Shown here in pieces: positions 1-12,900 of a DNA stretch of 64,000 nucleotides. Position numbers and translations under genes: made by a program. Numbering within the stretch: position 1 is the stretch's first letter; each line of letters begins with the position of its first letter. This DNA comes from Syngnathus acus (lineage: Eukaryota; Chordata; Actinopteri; Syngnathiformes; Syngnathidae). Under the pieces are notes generated by a model. It searched no databases, was not told the DNA's origin, and was given only the letters and a program-made list of their open reading frames with translations. The stretch is taken from assembly GCF_901709675.1 (NCBI RefSeq), contig NC_051102.1, positions 3,998,912-4,062,911 of the forward strand, given 5' to 3'.

Positions 1-1187
1 CTGTATACGTATATATAATTAATTACGTATTTAACGACTACACATTTACGTCTTCTACCCTGTAGGCTACAATTGCAGATCTCAAATTCCAAAGTCTGCA
101 TATGTGGGAACTTGGACACAAATTGTGATGTCAAATGGAGCATATTAATGAGATGAGACCTTAGTTTCCACAGCAGTCATTTACTCCCCTAAAAATAAAA
201 CGGTTGAGTAGAGCCAGTTATGATGTATTCAAATAGATGGTAAATTTACCCAAATTTCTTTCACTTAGCGTTATGTCAAAGAAGTTTTGCCACCATTGAC
301 GATTAGTATTTTAACAGAGTTAAGATGAGGGTGTGGGTAATTTAAAAAAAACAAAGTCTAATAGCCTGGAAATATGGTCCTTAACCACAAATTTTATTTT
401 TCATAATTAATGATTGCAAAACTGTTCCAGTTAATATATTTACAAGCTGCATACACATGAGGAAATATGAGAGGAGACAAGGGTAGTAGTATGTGCCCGA
501 CTGAGTGTTTGAAGCGAGGGAAGGGTTTAAAGGAGCTGGCCTGCCAGGCTCCCTACTGGGCCTCCACTCCTTGAAGTTGGTCTTTAACAGGGGACCATGC
601 TGGGTAGACAGGGCCTAACTTGCCAGAAAGCCAGAGGTGGACCAGTCTAGTCAAGGATGCAACTGTTGCTAAGGGAAGGAAAACACTGTGGTGTTTTAGT
701 CTGGTTTTGGCTGCTTTGGCCTCTCCACATGAAAATCAGTGCAAAAGATGATAAGAGTCCAGCCAATCTTATTGACTATAATATAACCCATGTCATACAA
801 TGAATGGAGTTCTTTGATGCTGAACTTGATAATGACCAAATCTTCAGACTGCATGTGGCAGTGCAGGAGGGTATGAAAGGGTGACTTCTGATTGGGAGAT
901 CCCGGTGGAGGGTAATTGGAATTCAATAGAAGTCAGATCATGTCTGCTACCTTAGTTCCATTCAAGGAAAATCTATTGGGAATTAGCGGTCGTTAGCCCA
1001 TAGCGATGTGAAGTGGAAAGGAACAGCTGGCTCTCAGCTCCCCACATGGTGTGCCTGCGTGTTTACGTGCACTTTTTTTTTGTGTGTAAAAGAACAAAGA
1101 TAGCAAAGTATGAGTGGGCTGTCACTTCAACTCTCCATCCATTTGTGTGTTATTGAGAGCGAGATGCCGCTAACATCAAATTTTAAT

Positions 1188-1604
1188 TACCGTGTTTTCC
1201 GGACTATAAGGCGCACCTAAAAACCTACAATTTTCTCAAAAGCCGACAGTGCGCCTTATAGTCCGGTGTGCCTTATCTATGGACCACATTCCTAAATTTA
1301 AACTGGCCCGAAGCATTGTGTCATGAAATCAATCATAAGTGGCCCGCTGAAGACTATGAATCATGAATCAAAAAGACTATGGATCATTATTTTGTGATTA
1401 TAAAGTAATTTGTTGCGTCTGAAGTTGAAATAAAAAAGATAAAATGGAGAATGATTTGATTTGGATTAAAAATCTGACATGATGCATTAATGGTGCGCCT
1501 TATAGTCCGGTGCGCCTTATATAAGGACAAAGTTTTAAAATGGGCCATTCATTGAAGGTTCCGCCTTATAGTCCGGTGCGCCTTATAGTCCGGAAAATAC
1601 GGTA
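1188..1604 (-). mobile_element. MITE-like palindromic DNA transposon relic, copy 1
   Basis: The ends are inverted repeats of the type TACCGTATTTTCCGGAC / GTCCGGAAAATACGGTA, with TA at both edges. Repeated subterminal blocks read GGCGCACC and CCTTATAGTCCGG. The interior matches the copies at 23964 and 41453 in reverse orientation. It has no transposase, so it must have moved using enzymes made elsewhere. The left end carries a G in place of the A in CCGTATTTT. The TA edges would fit a Tc1/mariner-type target but do not prove the superfamily. Confidence 0.85.
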
Positions 1605-1618
1605 ATTGGTTTGAGCTA

Positions 1619-1698
1619 AGGCGGGACGGTGCACATCGGACTCACCGTTAAGAGATCGTGTGTTCAAATCCAGGTTGTGGGGGGTTTGCATGTTCCAA
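1619..1698 (+). mobile_element. tRNA-derived SINE-like repeat, 5' head fragment
   Basis: The sequence runs GGCGGGACGGTGCACATCGG, then CTCACCGTTAAGAGATCG, a pol III B-box-like TGTTCAAATCC, and GTTTGCATGTTCC. This order matches the head of a very common fish interspersed repeat that starts with a GGCGGCACGGTGG-type sequence. It lies directly next to MITE copy 1. The remainder of the repeat is missing. Confidence 0.55.
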
Positions 1699-2400
1699 TT
1701 GACCCGCGACAACAATGAAGACAAAGTATTTTCATTAAGGCACTGTTAACACAAAAAAGTTTCTGTGTATTCCATTCCATTGTATTCTCTTTTCATTCAC
1801 TCACTTTGGATTCTTGTTTTCACCTCAACAATAAAGTTTCTAGACTGTGGGGAGTCTGCTAAACTGTCAGCCTTGCAGTGTTTTACAAGCTCTAAACACT
1901 TTGTTATTTTACACAAAAGCAGGCAGGCAAGTTTTCTAAATACTTCTACCATTTTATGTGGGAGGATAAATGAAAGAAGGAGGTTGGAGGTGGTGTTGGG
2001 AAGGCATAGTATAAGGGGCCTATTAGTCTGCAAGGCTGAGGATCGGTTAGTGAGTTTGGCCCTTTATACTGCTGTGTGTAGCTAACACCTGCATGACCGT
2101 GCCACATAATGCTGGTGCACGATTCGGTACCTGATGCGTTTTTGTGTCTCTGGGTTACATGATATTCCTTTTGATTTCACTGACTTTAAGGTTTAAAGAT
2201 TTACCTGTGACCCATGGTTCTGCAGAAGCAGCCCATTAGTCTCAACACAGCCCTTTTAGGACTTGTTTTACTGGGGATGCTTAAGCATTTTTGAAAACTG
2301 TGATTATAGTGGATTTCTAATATATATTTTTTTATGTATTAGATTGTTTGTCAATACTGTGTTTTATTTTGCAGCTTTGCTTAACAAGGAGTCTTTAAAC

Positions 2401-2500
2401 CAGAGCTATTCAATTAGTGGCTCGTGGACCACGTGTGGACCGGAACCAACCCCCCTAGTGGTCCAGCTATATTGTAATCAAAGTTACAATATAGCACCGT
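2401..2500. mobile_element. possible hAT-like terminal fragment with a hairpin
   Basis: CAGAGCTATTCAATTAGTGG followed by CTCGTGGACC resembles the terminal region of some fish hAT elements, which often begin CAG and have a GGCCCGCGGGCC-like block. It is followed by a perfect 12-base-arm inverted repeat at 2466-2495. No transposase or matching second terminus was found, so family assignment is weak. Confidence 0.3.
2466..2495. repeat. perfect inverted repeat (12-base arms, 6-base loop)
   Basis: The left arm GCTATATTGTAA and right arm TTACAATATAGC are exact reverse complements around TCAAAG. It could form a cruciform or an RNA hairpin if transcribed. It lacks the T-run of a terminator and is too short for a typical microRNA precursor. 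Confidence 0.8.
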
Positions 2501-5500
2501 TATTGCACTTAATGTATATTCATATCTAAGATTTTCCAGAACCTCCTGATTTGTCAAGATAAAACCACAAAAACTTGCATTTGTACTTCCTGCGCAACAC
2601 AGAACAAAGAGTTTTGGAAGATGGCCACCGTGGAGAGACCTCGATTGAAACGCGGTGTGCTACAGTATATATCAGACCTTTGTCTCACCCCCACAGGGTC
2701 AAAACTACAAGACCTGCTCCTCTCACCAATGTCAAGTTCTATCTCTTTCTCCTTCTCTTTTCATCCCTCTATCCAGTCGGGTCAGACTATTAAATGGGAA
2801 GAATACATTACAGAGAAGGCGAGCTAATAGATTGGGATATTACAACCATACAATAATTTCATGAAAAAGTCAAGGAGGGATCATCGCTCTTATTAACTCC
2901 AAGGGAAATTGAGGCTGAAAAATGTTCAAATAGAAAATGTAAATGCCAGGCTATCCTACATGTAATTGTGCCGGCACCATTCTCTGAGCAGGCCCCATTC
3001 ATGCCACTTGATTAGTGGTAATTGAGGATATGAATTATAAATGGCTGGGTTATATCTCTCCTCCTTCTCACTGAAAGTAAGGTGTAATGACCATTGCCAT
3101 TGTTTAACCTTCATAATTACGTGGTCTCGGTTCGGTTCTATGCTTTCTTTTTCCTTTCTTCTGCTAACACTGCTGTCTTATTTTTTGTCAAACTTCTGGA
3201 TAATTTTGGTGGCTGTATGCAACAAATAGAAATGAACTGAATTTCCCGTGACTATACACTCACACGGTGGGTTTTGGCAGTGCTTTTAACATGCTGTAAC
3301 TGCATAAAAAGCTCCAGTTATATTAACACAACCGAAAAGGGAAAAACATATTTCTGTGTTTTCTTGGCAGGGTGTCGAAAAACTTCACATTTTTTATTTT
3401 AGTCATTTAAAAAAAATCATCAGCATTTCACATGAGTTTATTAACTGAGGCTCTCCCACACCACCAGCCTTTTTCCCCTTTAACATCAAACGTTTCACTT
3501 CATTAATTTTATTTTTTGCCCCCCTCCCCTTTCACCCAGCATTTTCTCTTATAGTTACATTTAGTTGAAACATGTTTTCTGCAACAAAAGAATATGCGGT
3601 GACGGTAGGCTCAAACAGCCTTCTGCTGCAGTCGGCTGTGGTTTTATAGGGGGGGAAATAATAGGTAATTGGCAAAAAAGTCCTTAATAAGGAACGGACA
3701 TTGTGCTATATGCAACACTCAACCCATGTCTGCGAAAAGTGAAGGGCTGGTTCTCATTTTTTATTTTTTTTTTAAGTTGAAAACTGCCAATTAAGTGGTG
3801 ATGACTGGGTCCTTCTGTGATGTGTGTGTGTAAGCGTGTGTGTGGGCTGTACAATGATCTCAACTAATAGGCTAGCTGTAAAATAAAGGAAAACACATGA
3901 ATCCTGCAAACTCCACACTGTCAGAAAAAAAAGTACATCTTTGTAGTGGAGGTACAATAGCTTGTCGCTGGGGTGTTACCCACAAATGCTGCTTTTCCAA
4001 TACACAGTACAAGCTCAGTGTTCTACTTCAAAACAGGATACAAACAAAGTGAGTGCTAGTCTTAATTTGGGGGTAAAACAACAATTAATTGCTGCATTGC
4101 ATCAATAACAAAGGCACAGGAAATGGGCAAGCTAAATAAAACGTGTTTTTAATTGTGTCAATTCTTGCTGTATTTAAATGTATTTAAATGTTACAATAAT
4201 AATTCTGCTGAACCAATGACTAACAGTGTCTTGATGAAGGGGAAATTGTATTGTACTGTAAACATTTTTCTGAAAGTACTTGTTTAATTTTAAAAACAAG
4301 TCACAAAATACTCCTACCATTTCTTCCCTGTCTATTTACGAAAATGATTGCAGTTCACTCAAACAAGCTACAGTATGCAGAGTGCAATCTTTAAAATCCC
4401 ACTGAAACCCAAATCTTTTACTCTGATTTTTTTTTTTCCTCGTGCATTGATTGAGAGTTTGATTTAATCTGGGTCCCTCATGTACTGCCACATCTGCAGC
4501 TTGTCCTGCTGTGTGAAGCAGGCGTCAGCTGTGTGAGCATATAAATGAAACCGGAGAAGAGTGAAAGCTAAACATTCTCTAAGATCAATATTCCAATATC
4601 TAACATCAGGGAACTCCAATAAGTACAACGCCTGGGACACTTCAATGGCAACATCAAGGCAGGAGGGTTTACACATACAGACAGACACACACATGCTAAC
4701 GATTAGCGGGTTTCAGATAGTGATCAGGCAAGCACCAGAAAATCTATCCTACTTAGGCACAAGGAATAATCCATTCCCGAGCAAGTTTCAATATAGTCCA
4801 TGCTAACCATGTTGCAGTGATGCGCTCACAATAACAAAGGGGATCATTTGGAGCTGAGATACATTGGCACATTTTTGAAGCAATGAAGTGAGGTCATATT
4901 GCAGAAAACAAAATTAGCAATCAATGTTCATTAGGGTCGTTAACCCAATAGGCCTCTGGCCGACAAATGAATACCAGTGACCTGCCGTAAATTGGAGATT
5001 GCCTCTGGTCGATTTGATGCGTTGCCTAGTGGGTCAGGCTGCATAACTAAATACAGCCAAGTATTTAAATATGGATAAAGGCAAATGTGACCAAATCTGA
5101 TGTGGTGAACTTTAACTTTTCACATATGCCTCATCAAAATCCCCAAATAGCTTCTTCCATTAGTGTTGGACATCTTTGTTTAGACAACAGCCAACGAGGC
5201 TGAACTAATGACCCTTATTCTAATCACATCAAGTAAGAAAATGCGGTGTGGGTTCCTACACGCAAGTGGTTTCCTCCCTTCATGTGTATTAGAGCAAATC
5301 ACTGACCCCTGTGACCAGTGGTCATCTAAGACGTGACCACTGCTGGTCGATACCCTCTCCACCTTCTCGACCAATCCTTGCGCTTCACCAACCCTTCAAT
5401 CTTCTCCCGCCTGCAAAGCCCATTCACAGCCCCAATCAATGTCGAATTATGGGTTATTTATTGAATAATCAAAATGGTATTATAGGCTGAGCTGGCTGAC

Positions 5501-6984
5501 TAGTGCGTAGTGGTTGACAATAGGGTAATACAAGGTGGCGCTGGGGTGGGACTATTTATCAGCCGAGCTGCCATGCATGTTTTTAAAATTAGGGTAATCA
5601 AGTTGTCGTGTAAAGGGTAGGCCAAGCAGCTGGCTGTCTGACAGCGAGCCCGTAACTCACATACATCATTCTGCATAAGCATGCGTGTTTGCATACATGT
5701 TTTGAAGTTCTCTTTATTCAAGAAAACTTTTTAAAGTGGACTGTGATGTAGTTTTTAGTTAACTTAGAGAGTCTTGATAAAAAATAATAATGCACTGTAT
5801 TTTGTCCAATTGAACGACGGGCGAAAAGTCTTTTATAAATTGTTTTTAAAAAAAAAAATGCCTCGACAGTTGTGGTATGAATGCTAGACAGGAGGGGAAA
5901 AATGATTCATAATCAATTTAGGAAATCTTAGGAGTGTGGATTTGGAACCCAGAGTCCCTGGGCCACTTCTAAACTAATCTGCTAGGTTGGCTTTTGTGTT
6001 AGAGGTCAACAGACATCATTACTGTGGGTGTGCAGAGGGCAGACATAGGGACAGGGCAGTGTGCGTGTGTGTGTGTGTGTTTACGTAAAGGCCAGATGCG
6101 AGGGCAGGGTTGGTTGCAAGATCATCTTTCTCTCCAGAGCTTTGTCCAACATGGAGCTAGAGTAAAAGTGACTGGATAACCCTGAACTGGAGGGCTAGAT
6201 TGGAAGGAGAAGGTCTAATGTGTATGTGTATACAGTATGTATGTGTTTATGTATGCATGTCCTATAATTATTCTATTTCGCATAAGGACGGATTGTTCAT
6301 AGAGCTGTTTGCATTAGTTTAGTGAGCCCTAGATTATTACACAACACGGTAAAAATACAGTCAGGCTTTTCCCAACCGCTACACACTTATTACATGTCGC
6401 CACATTTTCGTCCCTCAAAAAGCATTACAATAGACAATGTTTGGGCGGGGTAAGTGAATTAGGATTGGTTTTTGCCTCTTAGCCACGGAGGGAGGTAGGG
6501 TTACCCACAATAAGATCATAACAAGACCAATTTTATTTCCATTGCCATTCAAAACAAACAATGGGCATCTAATAGCTCTGCAGCATCTGTGGCCTCGTTC
6601 AGTCCAAAACATGATGGCCCGGTCGATAGATGCCGACAGCAACAGTAGATGGACGAGTTGAGTCGGACATGAGGAGCACACAGGCAGGCATGATTTTTAT
6701 TTTTATTTTTTCCTGATAGTCAAAGGCTGCCTGGAACACCAGTTAGCGGTTTCTAGAAAAGTGGCCTGAGTGCTTCTGAAGACACCCATCATATCAGTGA
6801 AAAATGGAGAAGAGAGGTTTATCGACTCAAAGAGGCTGTCAGGCATGTAGAAAACAAGCGGGGGAAACACATAGTTGGGATCAGTGGTCACGTCTGGCCA
6901 ATTCATATTGTAGATCGACTCTAACAAGCAGTTTGTGACCATTGCTTTCTCTAGTACAATCTGGGATATTGATGTCCAGAATGA
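2500..6984. other. non-coding intron segment
   Basis: AT-rich sequence with short homopolymers, a small TG run (6062-6080) and a duplicated GTATTTAAAT pair near 4172. About 4930-5040 is complex and could be conserved. The minus-strand stretch 6415-6984 is unusually open and is discussed as a finding. No gene supported. Confidence 0.5.
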
Positions 6985-7005
6985 TTTTTTTTTTTTTTTT
7001 TTTTT
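6985..7005 (+). repeat. T21 homopolymer
   Basis: Twenty-one T bases just right of an unusual minus-strand open region (6415-6984). On the minus strand it would be an A-run at the upstream edge, so it is not in the right place for a poly(A) tail of that region. Confidence 0.92.
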
Positions 7006-7603
7006 GCTGTGTTGTGTCGACTTCAAATGTGTAACACATTGAGCTGACCTTCGAGCAAGAGGTTACCTGTTTGTTTTTATATTAAATATGAACAAATTCA
7101 AACTTCTTCCATTGCATAAGAAATTAAAAAGTGTCAATGTTTTTTGTGTTTCAAATTTTGCTTTACTGCCAATAAAGCCGATCTTGCACAGAACAGCCAT
7201 TACTTATTTTCAGTGCTATGTTGTGTTTGATTTATGATGAAAGAAAAACTGCATCTGAATGCGCGACTCGACTGAATGAAATGCAGGTCATAATTTGTGA
7301 TAACCATGAAAATGTCTTGCTGGATTTTATGCCGATAAGCCTGCGGCTTCTACTGTATTTGAAGATCCTGTCTGACCTACCACTGCCCTCCAATGATGAC
7401 ATTAGGGCAAACACGTTGGGGTTGGAACAGGGTCAGCCAAAGTACACTTCTGCTGTCACACATGCAGACATGCACATTTACAAAATCACCAATGGATGGG
7501 GCACAAGCACACACACACACGTACTAAAATTCTGATGAAGTCCCATGGGTGAGCTCGAAGAGAAGGTTCCTTTCTGGTTGCTTCGCATTATAGCCCATTA
7601 GTA

Positions 7604-7605
<2 letters not shown>

Positions 7606-7640
<35 letters not shown>

Positions 7641-7674
7641 CGTGCGCGTGTGTGTGTGTAAGAGAGAGTGAGAG
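7606..7674 (+). repeat. TG/CG then GA compound microsatellite
   Basis: TG dinucleotides with several GCGTGCGTGCGCG steps, followed by AGAGAGAGTGAGAG. It pairs with a TC/CA array on the same strand about 100 bases to the right. Confidence 0.95.
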
Positions 7675-7760
7675 TTGGGTCACCCTTCACTGGCTAACAA
7701 GTGGCGTAACAGAGTTAACATGAGGGATTTTGAGGATGAGAGGGGTTCTTACACCTGCAT

Positions 7761-7838
7761 ACTCTCTCTTTCTCTCGCTCGCTCTCACACACACGGACGC
7801 GCACACTCACACACACACACACACACGGACGCGCACAC
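7761..7838 (+). repeat. TC/CA compound microsatellite with internal repeat
   Basis: CTCTCTCTTTCTCTCGCTCG leads into CA dinucleotides. The segment CACACGGACGCGCACAC occurs twice inside. The order TC then CA is roughly the reverse complement of the TG-then-GA array at 7606, so the pair could fold together. Confidence 0.9.
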
Positions 7839-9067
7839 CCTAGGGGTATCGATTGCAACCACCGTTTCACCTTTGCCTCTATGACCTCCCAAACGATGTG
7901 TTTATTTACTGCCACAAATACACATTTGAAGTACACTGCCTTGCCTGTCACATCCTCATAAGGATCCAGTGGGGAGAAATAAGGACTTTCATTTAAACTA
8001 ACATTTAAAATAATCGTTACCATGTGCATGCAAAGTGATTGGATGTTACACTAAATAAATCAGGCGGAGGGCTAATGAAGTGATTTAAAGAAACAATATC
8101 AAACATCCTCAAACATTCATGAAAATTTGGAAAGACAGCATAAAGTGATTCTACATGAGAAAAAAGAGCTAATTGATAAGGTGTTCCAACAAATTCATAA
8201 CAATATTAATAATTGCAAGGATTAGCAGTTGATAATGGATGGATTGATGTAATATGACTTTTGAATAAATCACCAATACCAACGAAGGCTGGTCAATTTA
8301 TCCTAAACTGATCCCTCCAAACCTTACTCCAGAGTGCTTTTTTTTTTTATCTTCATTATGTTTCCTTTGGCCTCTAGCATACTCCCATTGTCTTTAGCAA
8401 CTTAGCTAGAGGTCAAAAGGATAATGTTTATCAGCATAAGGAAGTTGACATTCCATCCATCCATTACATTTCATTCACTGTGGCGTTTCGCCTTCCTTCT
8501 CTTCCTGATGACACTTCAGCTGATAACCCCCCCAAATGGAAGGGTCTTAAGATACGCAACATAGATCTTTATTGGTCTGCCAACCCTTTGATGAACTTTA
8601 CCAAGACTGACTCTGCAACACAGGTGATGCAAAATGCTGTTATGACAGTTTGAGTGTCTTGTCATTTAATGTAAAATATTTTTGGATAAGTCGAGTGTGG
8701 AAGACCTCACATTAACCTCATTTAACACCTTTAGAACGAAACACAACTGAGATATTTAACAAGGCCTTTTCATCCGACAATAACAGGGTCTGTGACCTTA
8801 CATGTACCTTCTTCAATTTTAACTTCCTCAAGGTGCATTGGCCTCGTGTCCTAATAATTTTATCTGCACAGTTTTTATGTTTGCATACAGTATTCGCTTG
8901 GACGTGCATGTCTGAGGTATCAGCCAGCTTGTAGCCAGGCAAGCCATCCATAGTGATTAGTAATAAAATTTTAATGAGGCCCCCATACATATGTCTAGCT
9001 GTCAGATTTACGAGGGCATTTATACAGGCGTGCTTCACCGTGCCAGCCTGGACAGCCAGGACGGACA

Positions 9068-9090
9068 AACACACACACACACACACACAC
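9068..9090 (+). repeat. (CA)n microsatellite
   Basis: Short uninterrupted CA array. Confidence 0.9.
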
Positions 9091-9234
9091 TGAACGGGAG
9101 ATGGACACACAGCCAGACAGTGTGTCTCATTCTGTCACAGTCTTGTTTAGCACTGCCACGGGGACCAGTACTGTCACAACGCTGTCAGCTCTGGGTGCTC
9201 GGGGCCCTAAATGAAGGCATCAAGCGCTCTCATC

Positions 9235-9380
9235 CCCTGCTGTAATAAAACCTAGTCAACAAGCCCCTGCTGCAGGCATCTGATAATGGGCTTTTTATTT
9301 CCGTTTGGGCGCCTCAGCCTAAAGAATTAAAGCCCAGTTTGGTGAATAGAGGACACACTGGTCTCAAGGTCACTACAAGA
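9235..9380. promoter_or_regulatory. candidate conserved non-coding block
   Basis: CTGTAATAAAACCTAGTC, CATCTGATAATGGGC, TTTTTATTTCCG and AAAGAATTAAAGCCC are clustered, ending near CTCAAGGTCAC (a nuclear-receptor-like AAGGTCA half-site). An inference from motif density. Confidence 0.2.
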
Positions 9381-9763
9381 CCTGCTGGGTAAAACAGTAA
9401 GCATGAAGGTCAAAGTTTAAAAGGGTGCAAAGCCGTGTTCATGCGCAGTTGTTTGTTAAATTGGGATGATTGCTTTTTAACTCATCTTAGTTTGAAATCT
9501 ACGACATGTATCTGGAAATGCAGAAGCCCAGGAAAGTTGACCAAGTGTCTGATAAGGCGATTAAATAATCACATGGGACAAACGTCTGAGGAGGAATGTG
9601 CACTGGTCGTAGGCTCTAGATATTAACTGTGACCCCAGTTATCTTCTTTGCCCCACCTGCTCCATTTAGACAGGAACAGGAAACAAGAGTCAAAAGTCAG
9701 TGTAGGCTGCTATGTTAGAGAAAACTAACTGATAGCCTGGGTCAAAAGGCATGTCATGCGCAC

Positions 9764-9795
9764 GTGTGTGTGTGTGTGTGCGTGCATGTGTGTGT
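9764..9795 (+). repeat. (GT)n microsatellite
   Basis: GT run with a GCGTGCAT interruption. It lies about 90 bases from an opposite CA array at 9884. Confidence 0.9.
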
Positions 9796-9883
9796 ACTCC
9801 ATGCGTTGGTATTCGGTAATGAGAGGAAAAAATATCAGGGACAGATGACAGGTGTCTTGTTAGGTCAGAGTAAGCAGGAAAAG

Positions 9884-9909
9884 CACACACACACACACAC
9901 ACACACACA
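9884..9909 (+). repeat. (CA)n microsatellite
   Basis: CA run opposite in sense to the GT array at 9764. Together they form a loose inverted pair. Confidence 0.9.
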
Positions 9910-12900
9910 TGCACCTGCATCCTACCATCTGGTGATTCTCAAGAGAAGCATCTAAGTGTTTTGTCTTGTCGCTGACATTCAACACGGTGAAAGTCCAAAT
10001 ATAAACCATTAGACAGCAATTAGACAAACAGCTCAAATTACAGTGAAAGTGAAAATGATGCGACACCACTGGACACAGTCAATACCCGGATGCCTGAAAA
10101 TCTAGTCATCAAATATTGTTTGTTATAAGAAGGATTATTGGAAAAAAAAATTATATGTATAAATATGGATCCAGATATATATTTATCTAGACATATTTTT
10201 TCAAGTAGATGGATTTTCTACTTACAACAATATACGCATCAGGGTTTTATTTCATGCAACCACTAGATGAAATAAGGTTATAAGGTCAAATAATTGTAGT
10301 CCTGTAAAGCGAGTGGAGTGACAAGTTTAGGTGTGAATTAAAAAGAAGCCAAAAGACACAGGAGCTTTCCTGTGACAAAGAGGCCAAGGCATCAGTCAAG
10401 TACTTAGTGAATGTCTCTGGATAACATGAACCACACTCCCTTTTAGGTGATACTTTACTTAATTGAGTGTGAAACCTTTGTCACGATCAAGATCGAGGGA
10501 TGGATAAAGAGAAGCGATTGGTGGTGGAGGATGAAGGAGAGGACAGCAGAAAGAGGCACGAGAGGAGAGAAAAGTCAGAGATGGCACATGAAGTGAATGA
10601 GAACGGATAGAGTGGTCATATAGGCAGGTACCCTCCAAATGAACCTCCACCCCTCCCCTCGTATTAACCCCCCCATCCCCTGCACCCCCAGTAGAGTGAA
10701 CCCCACCACTCTGTCATGCTATTACCTCCCTGTCTCTTTCATTATCTGCTGTGAACTCGGGGTAACCTCGCCGTGGCCATTCTTTATGTCACGGCTTGCA
10801 ACGTGAGCTGTGATTTAGGCCCATCCAGTCCACCTAATTTGATTTCATCATCACGGGACGCAGCTCAAAGTATACGGGGGAGGCGGGTTGATGCCTTGGG
10901 AGTGGGATTTAGGGGAGAGACGAGAAGGTGGAGGTGACGGCGGTGGAGGCTTTGGAAGGAAGGGAGGGAGATCTCAGGAGAGGGTCAAGTAGGTAAGTGT
11001 GCGCTGAATGACTTGAAGAGGCGAATGAAGTAATTAAGACCTTCCTTACATGGCAATCATATTTGCCCTAAAACACGAATAACTATTAGCACTCCCAATC
11101 ATTAGCCAACTCCAATAGCTTTCCTGAAAGCGCAAGGCCCGTTGGGTCCTTTTGCGGATTTAGTGGAGCCATGATGGACGGTCCGTCATAGCGAGGTTGG
11201 AATAAAAATCTGGTGGCAGAAAATTAGTTTAAAGTTACGCCTGCTCAGGCCACATCGAAATAGCGATCTTACCCAATTTTGGTGAAAAAATAAATCATTA
11301 AAAACTTTTATAAGTCACAATTCCAGATACTGAGCTAACATACGATTGAAGCAATCAGATAAGTTTGCCCCATATTGTCATTATTCTATGCAGGGATCTT
11401 GATGGAAAACGGTGGCTGTAACAGTGGCAACACAAGATGGCTGCCGTCTGTCTATACGTTTGTGGGGGGCCACACAATCGGTCAAGGGTGGGGATGGATA
11501 CACTACACCTATCAAAATTGCCAGCTTATTTAATGAGGCAATCTGCTACCATTGTTTGTTGCCACACTGGCCAAGCGCAGTGACAATTCTCTGGTCAGGC
11601 ACAGTTCACCACATCCCTTTCCACAAAGAAATGTCTCCATGCAACATGCGAGTGTGCCACGTTGGAAGAAAATGAGGGCAGCCACTTTGGTTGGCGGCGA
11701 TTTGAGTCGACAGTGGATATGTCCACAAAACCTTTTTAAAGTACGCCAGCTGGTGCACATCTGGAAAATCACCAACAGGGTCTCACACAACTCAGCATAA
11801 ATTTATGCCACGCACCGTGCTAGATTTGCAATGGTCACAAAAATAGAACCTTTGTCCTATGCATTGGCATCTTATTTAGAATGCGGAGTCAATTTATTAT
11901 GTATGCTGACAGCAACGAGTCTCTGTGGTCATCTATCCATCGGACAATTAGCCAATAGAAAAACATTAAGTCATGTACTGACACAGACGTACATGTCCGC
12001 CTGTATTTGACCCAGGACATTGCAAGGTTATCATCGACAATTAGACCAAGGAGAAAGACCACAAAACAAAGTGTCACGAAACTGTTCTTTATCTTTCTTT
12101 CAATAGACCAGACCTTTTGATGTGTTACGCAGATAATAAATGTGGGATCAAATTTTTTTGTTTGGAGGAGGATTGTAAGTTTTATAGATTCAGATATAGC
12201 CTTTTGTCATTTTCTTTCGACAAAACCAGCCTGTAACAGCGGTTGGTGAAAATCTGATGTCTTTATGCTTCCTTGAATTTCAGTTTTTGTTTTTTTTAAA
12301 CCTGGCGAGTTCAAATACAAAAGAAAAAAAAGGACTTACCTGAAAGGAGAAACCAAACCGGCCACATGAAAAAGACAAAAGAAAATACTGTATTAGAAAT
12401 TAGACAACATATGGCCCATTATTTTCACATCGTGTCATCTGTACGTAACAATTTTTTAACAATTTATTGGGATTTATTTCACATCCTAGTCAGCAAGTCA
12501 AATCATTCAACAACACAGTAATTATGTTCATAGCTTGCATGTCAACAGTTTTGATGTGTGTGTGTGTTGCACAGTTTTTGAAAGCCACCCAGTAACATAG
12601 AGAAGCCTTGTTAAACTCAAGTCAGGAACAAACGCTCTCTCCACGCGACCACAAAAGCCTCCTCTCCCCTCCCCTCCACCCCTGCTCTCCTTACTGTGGT
12701 GTAAACACAGATTGTTAGGTTAGGGGTTAAAAGTGTTGTGCTTAGATTCTCTCAGCACTAATCTGATTTCTCGTCTCTTTGCGCGTCTATATTTATTTGG
12801 TTTTGTCAACACTCAGGTCTCCCTCTCTCGCGGTCTATGTCTCTCTGGCTAGCTCTCCTCTGCCCGTGTATTGATCGCTGCTAATGGATTGGCTCTGATT

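Noticed and set aside
1640-1680. Possible tRNA gene from a B-box-like sequence
   Set aside because: There is no cloverleaf with a matched acceptor stem; it is better explained as the head of a SINE-like repeat.
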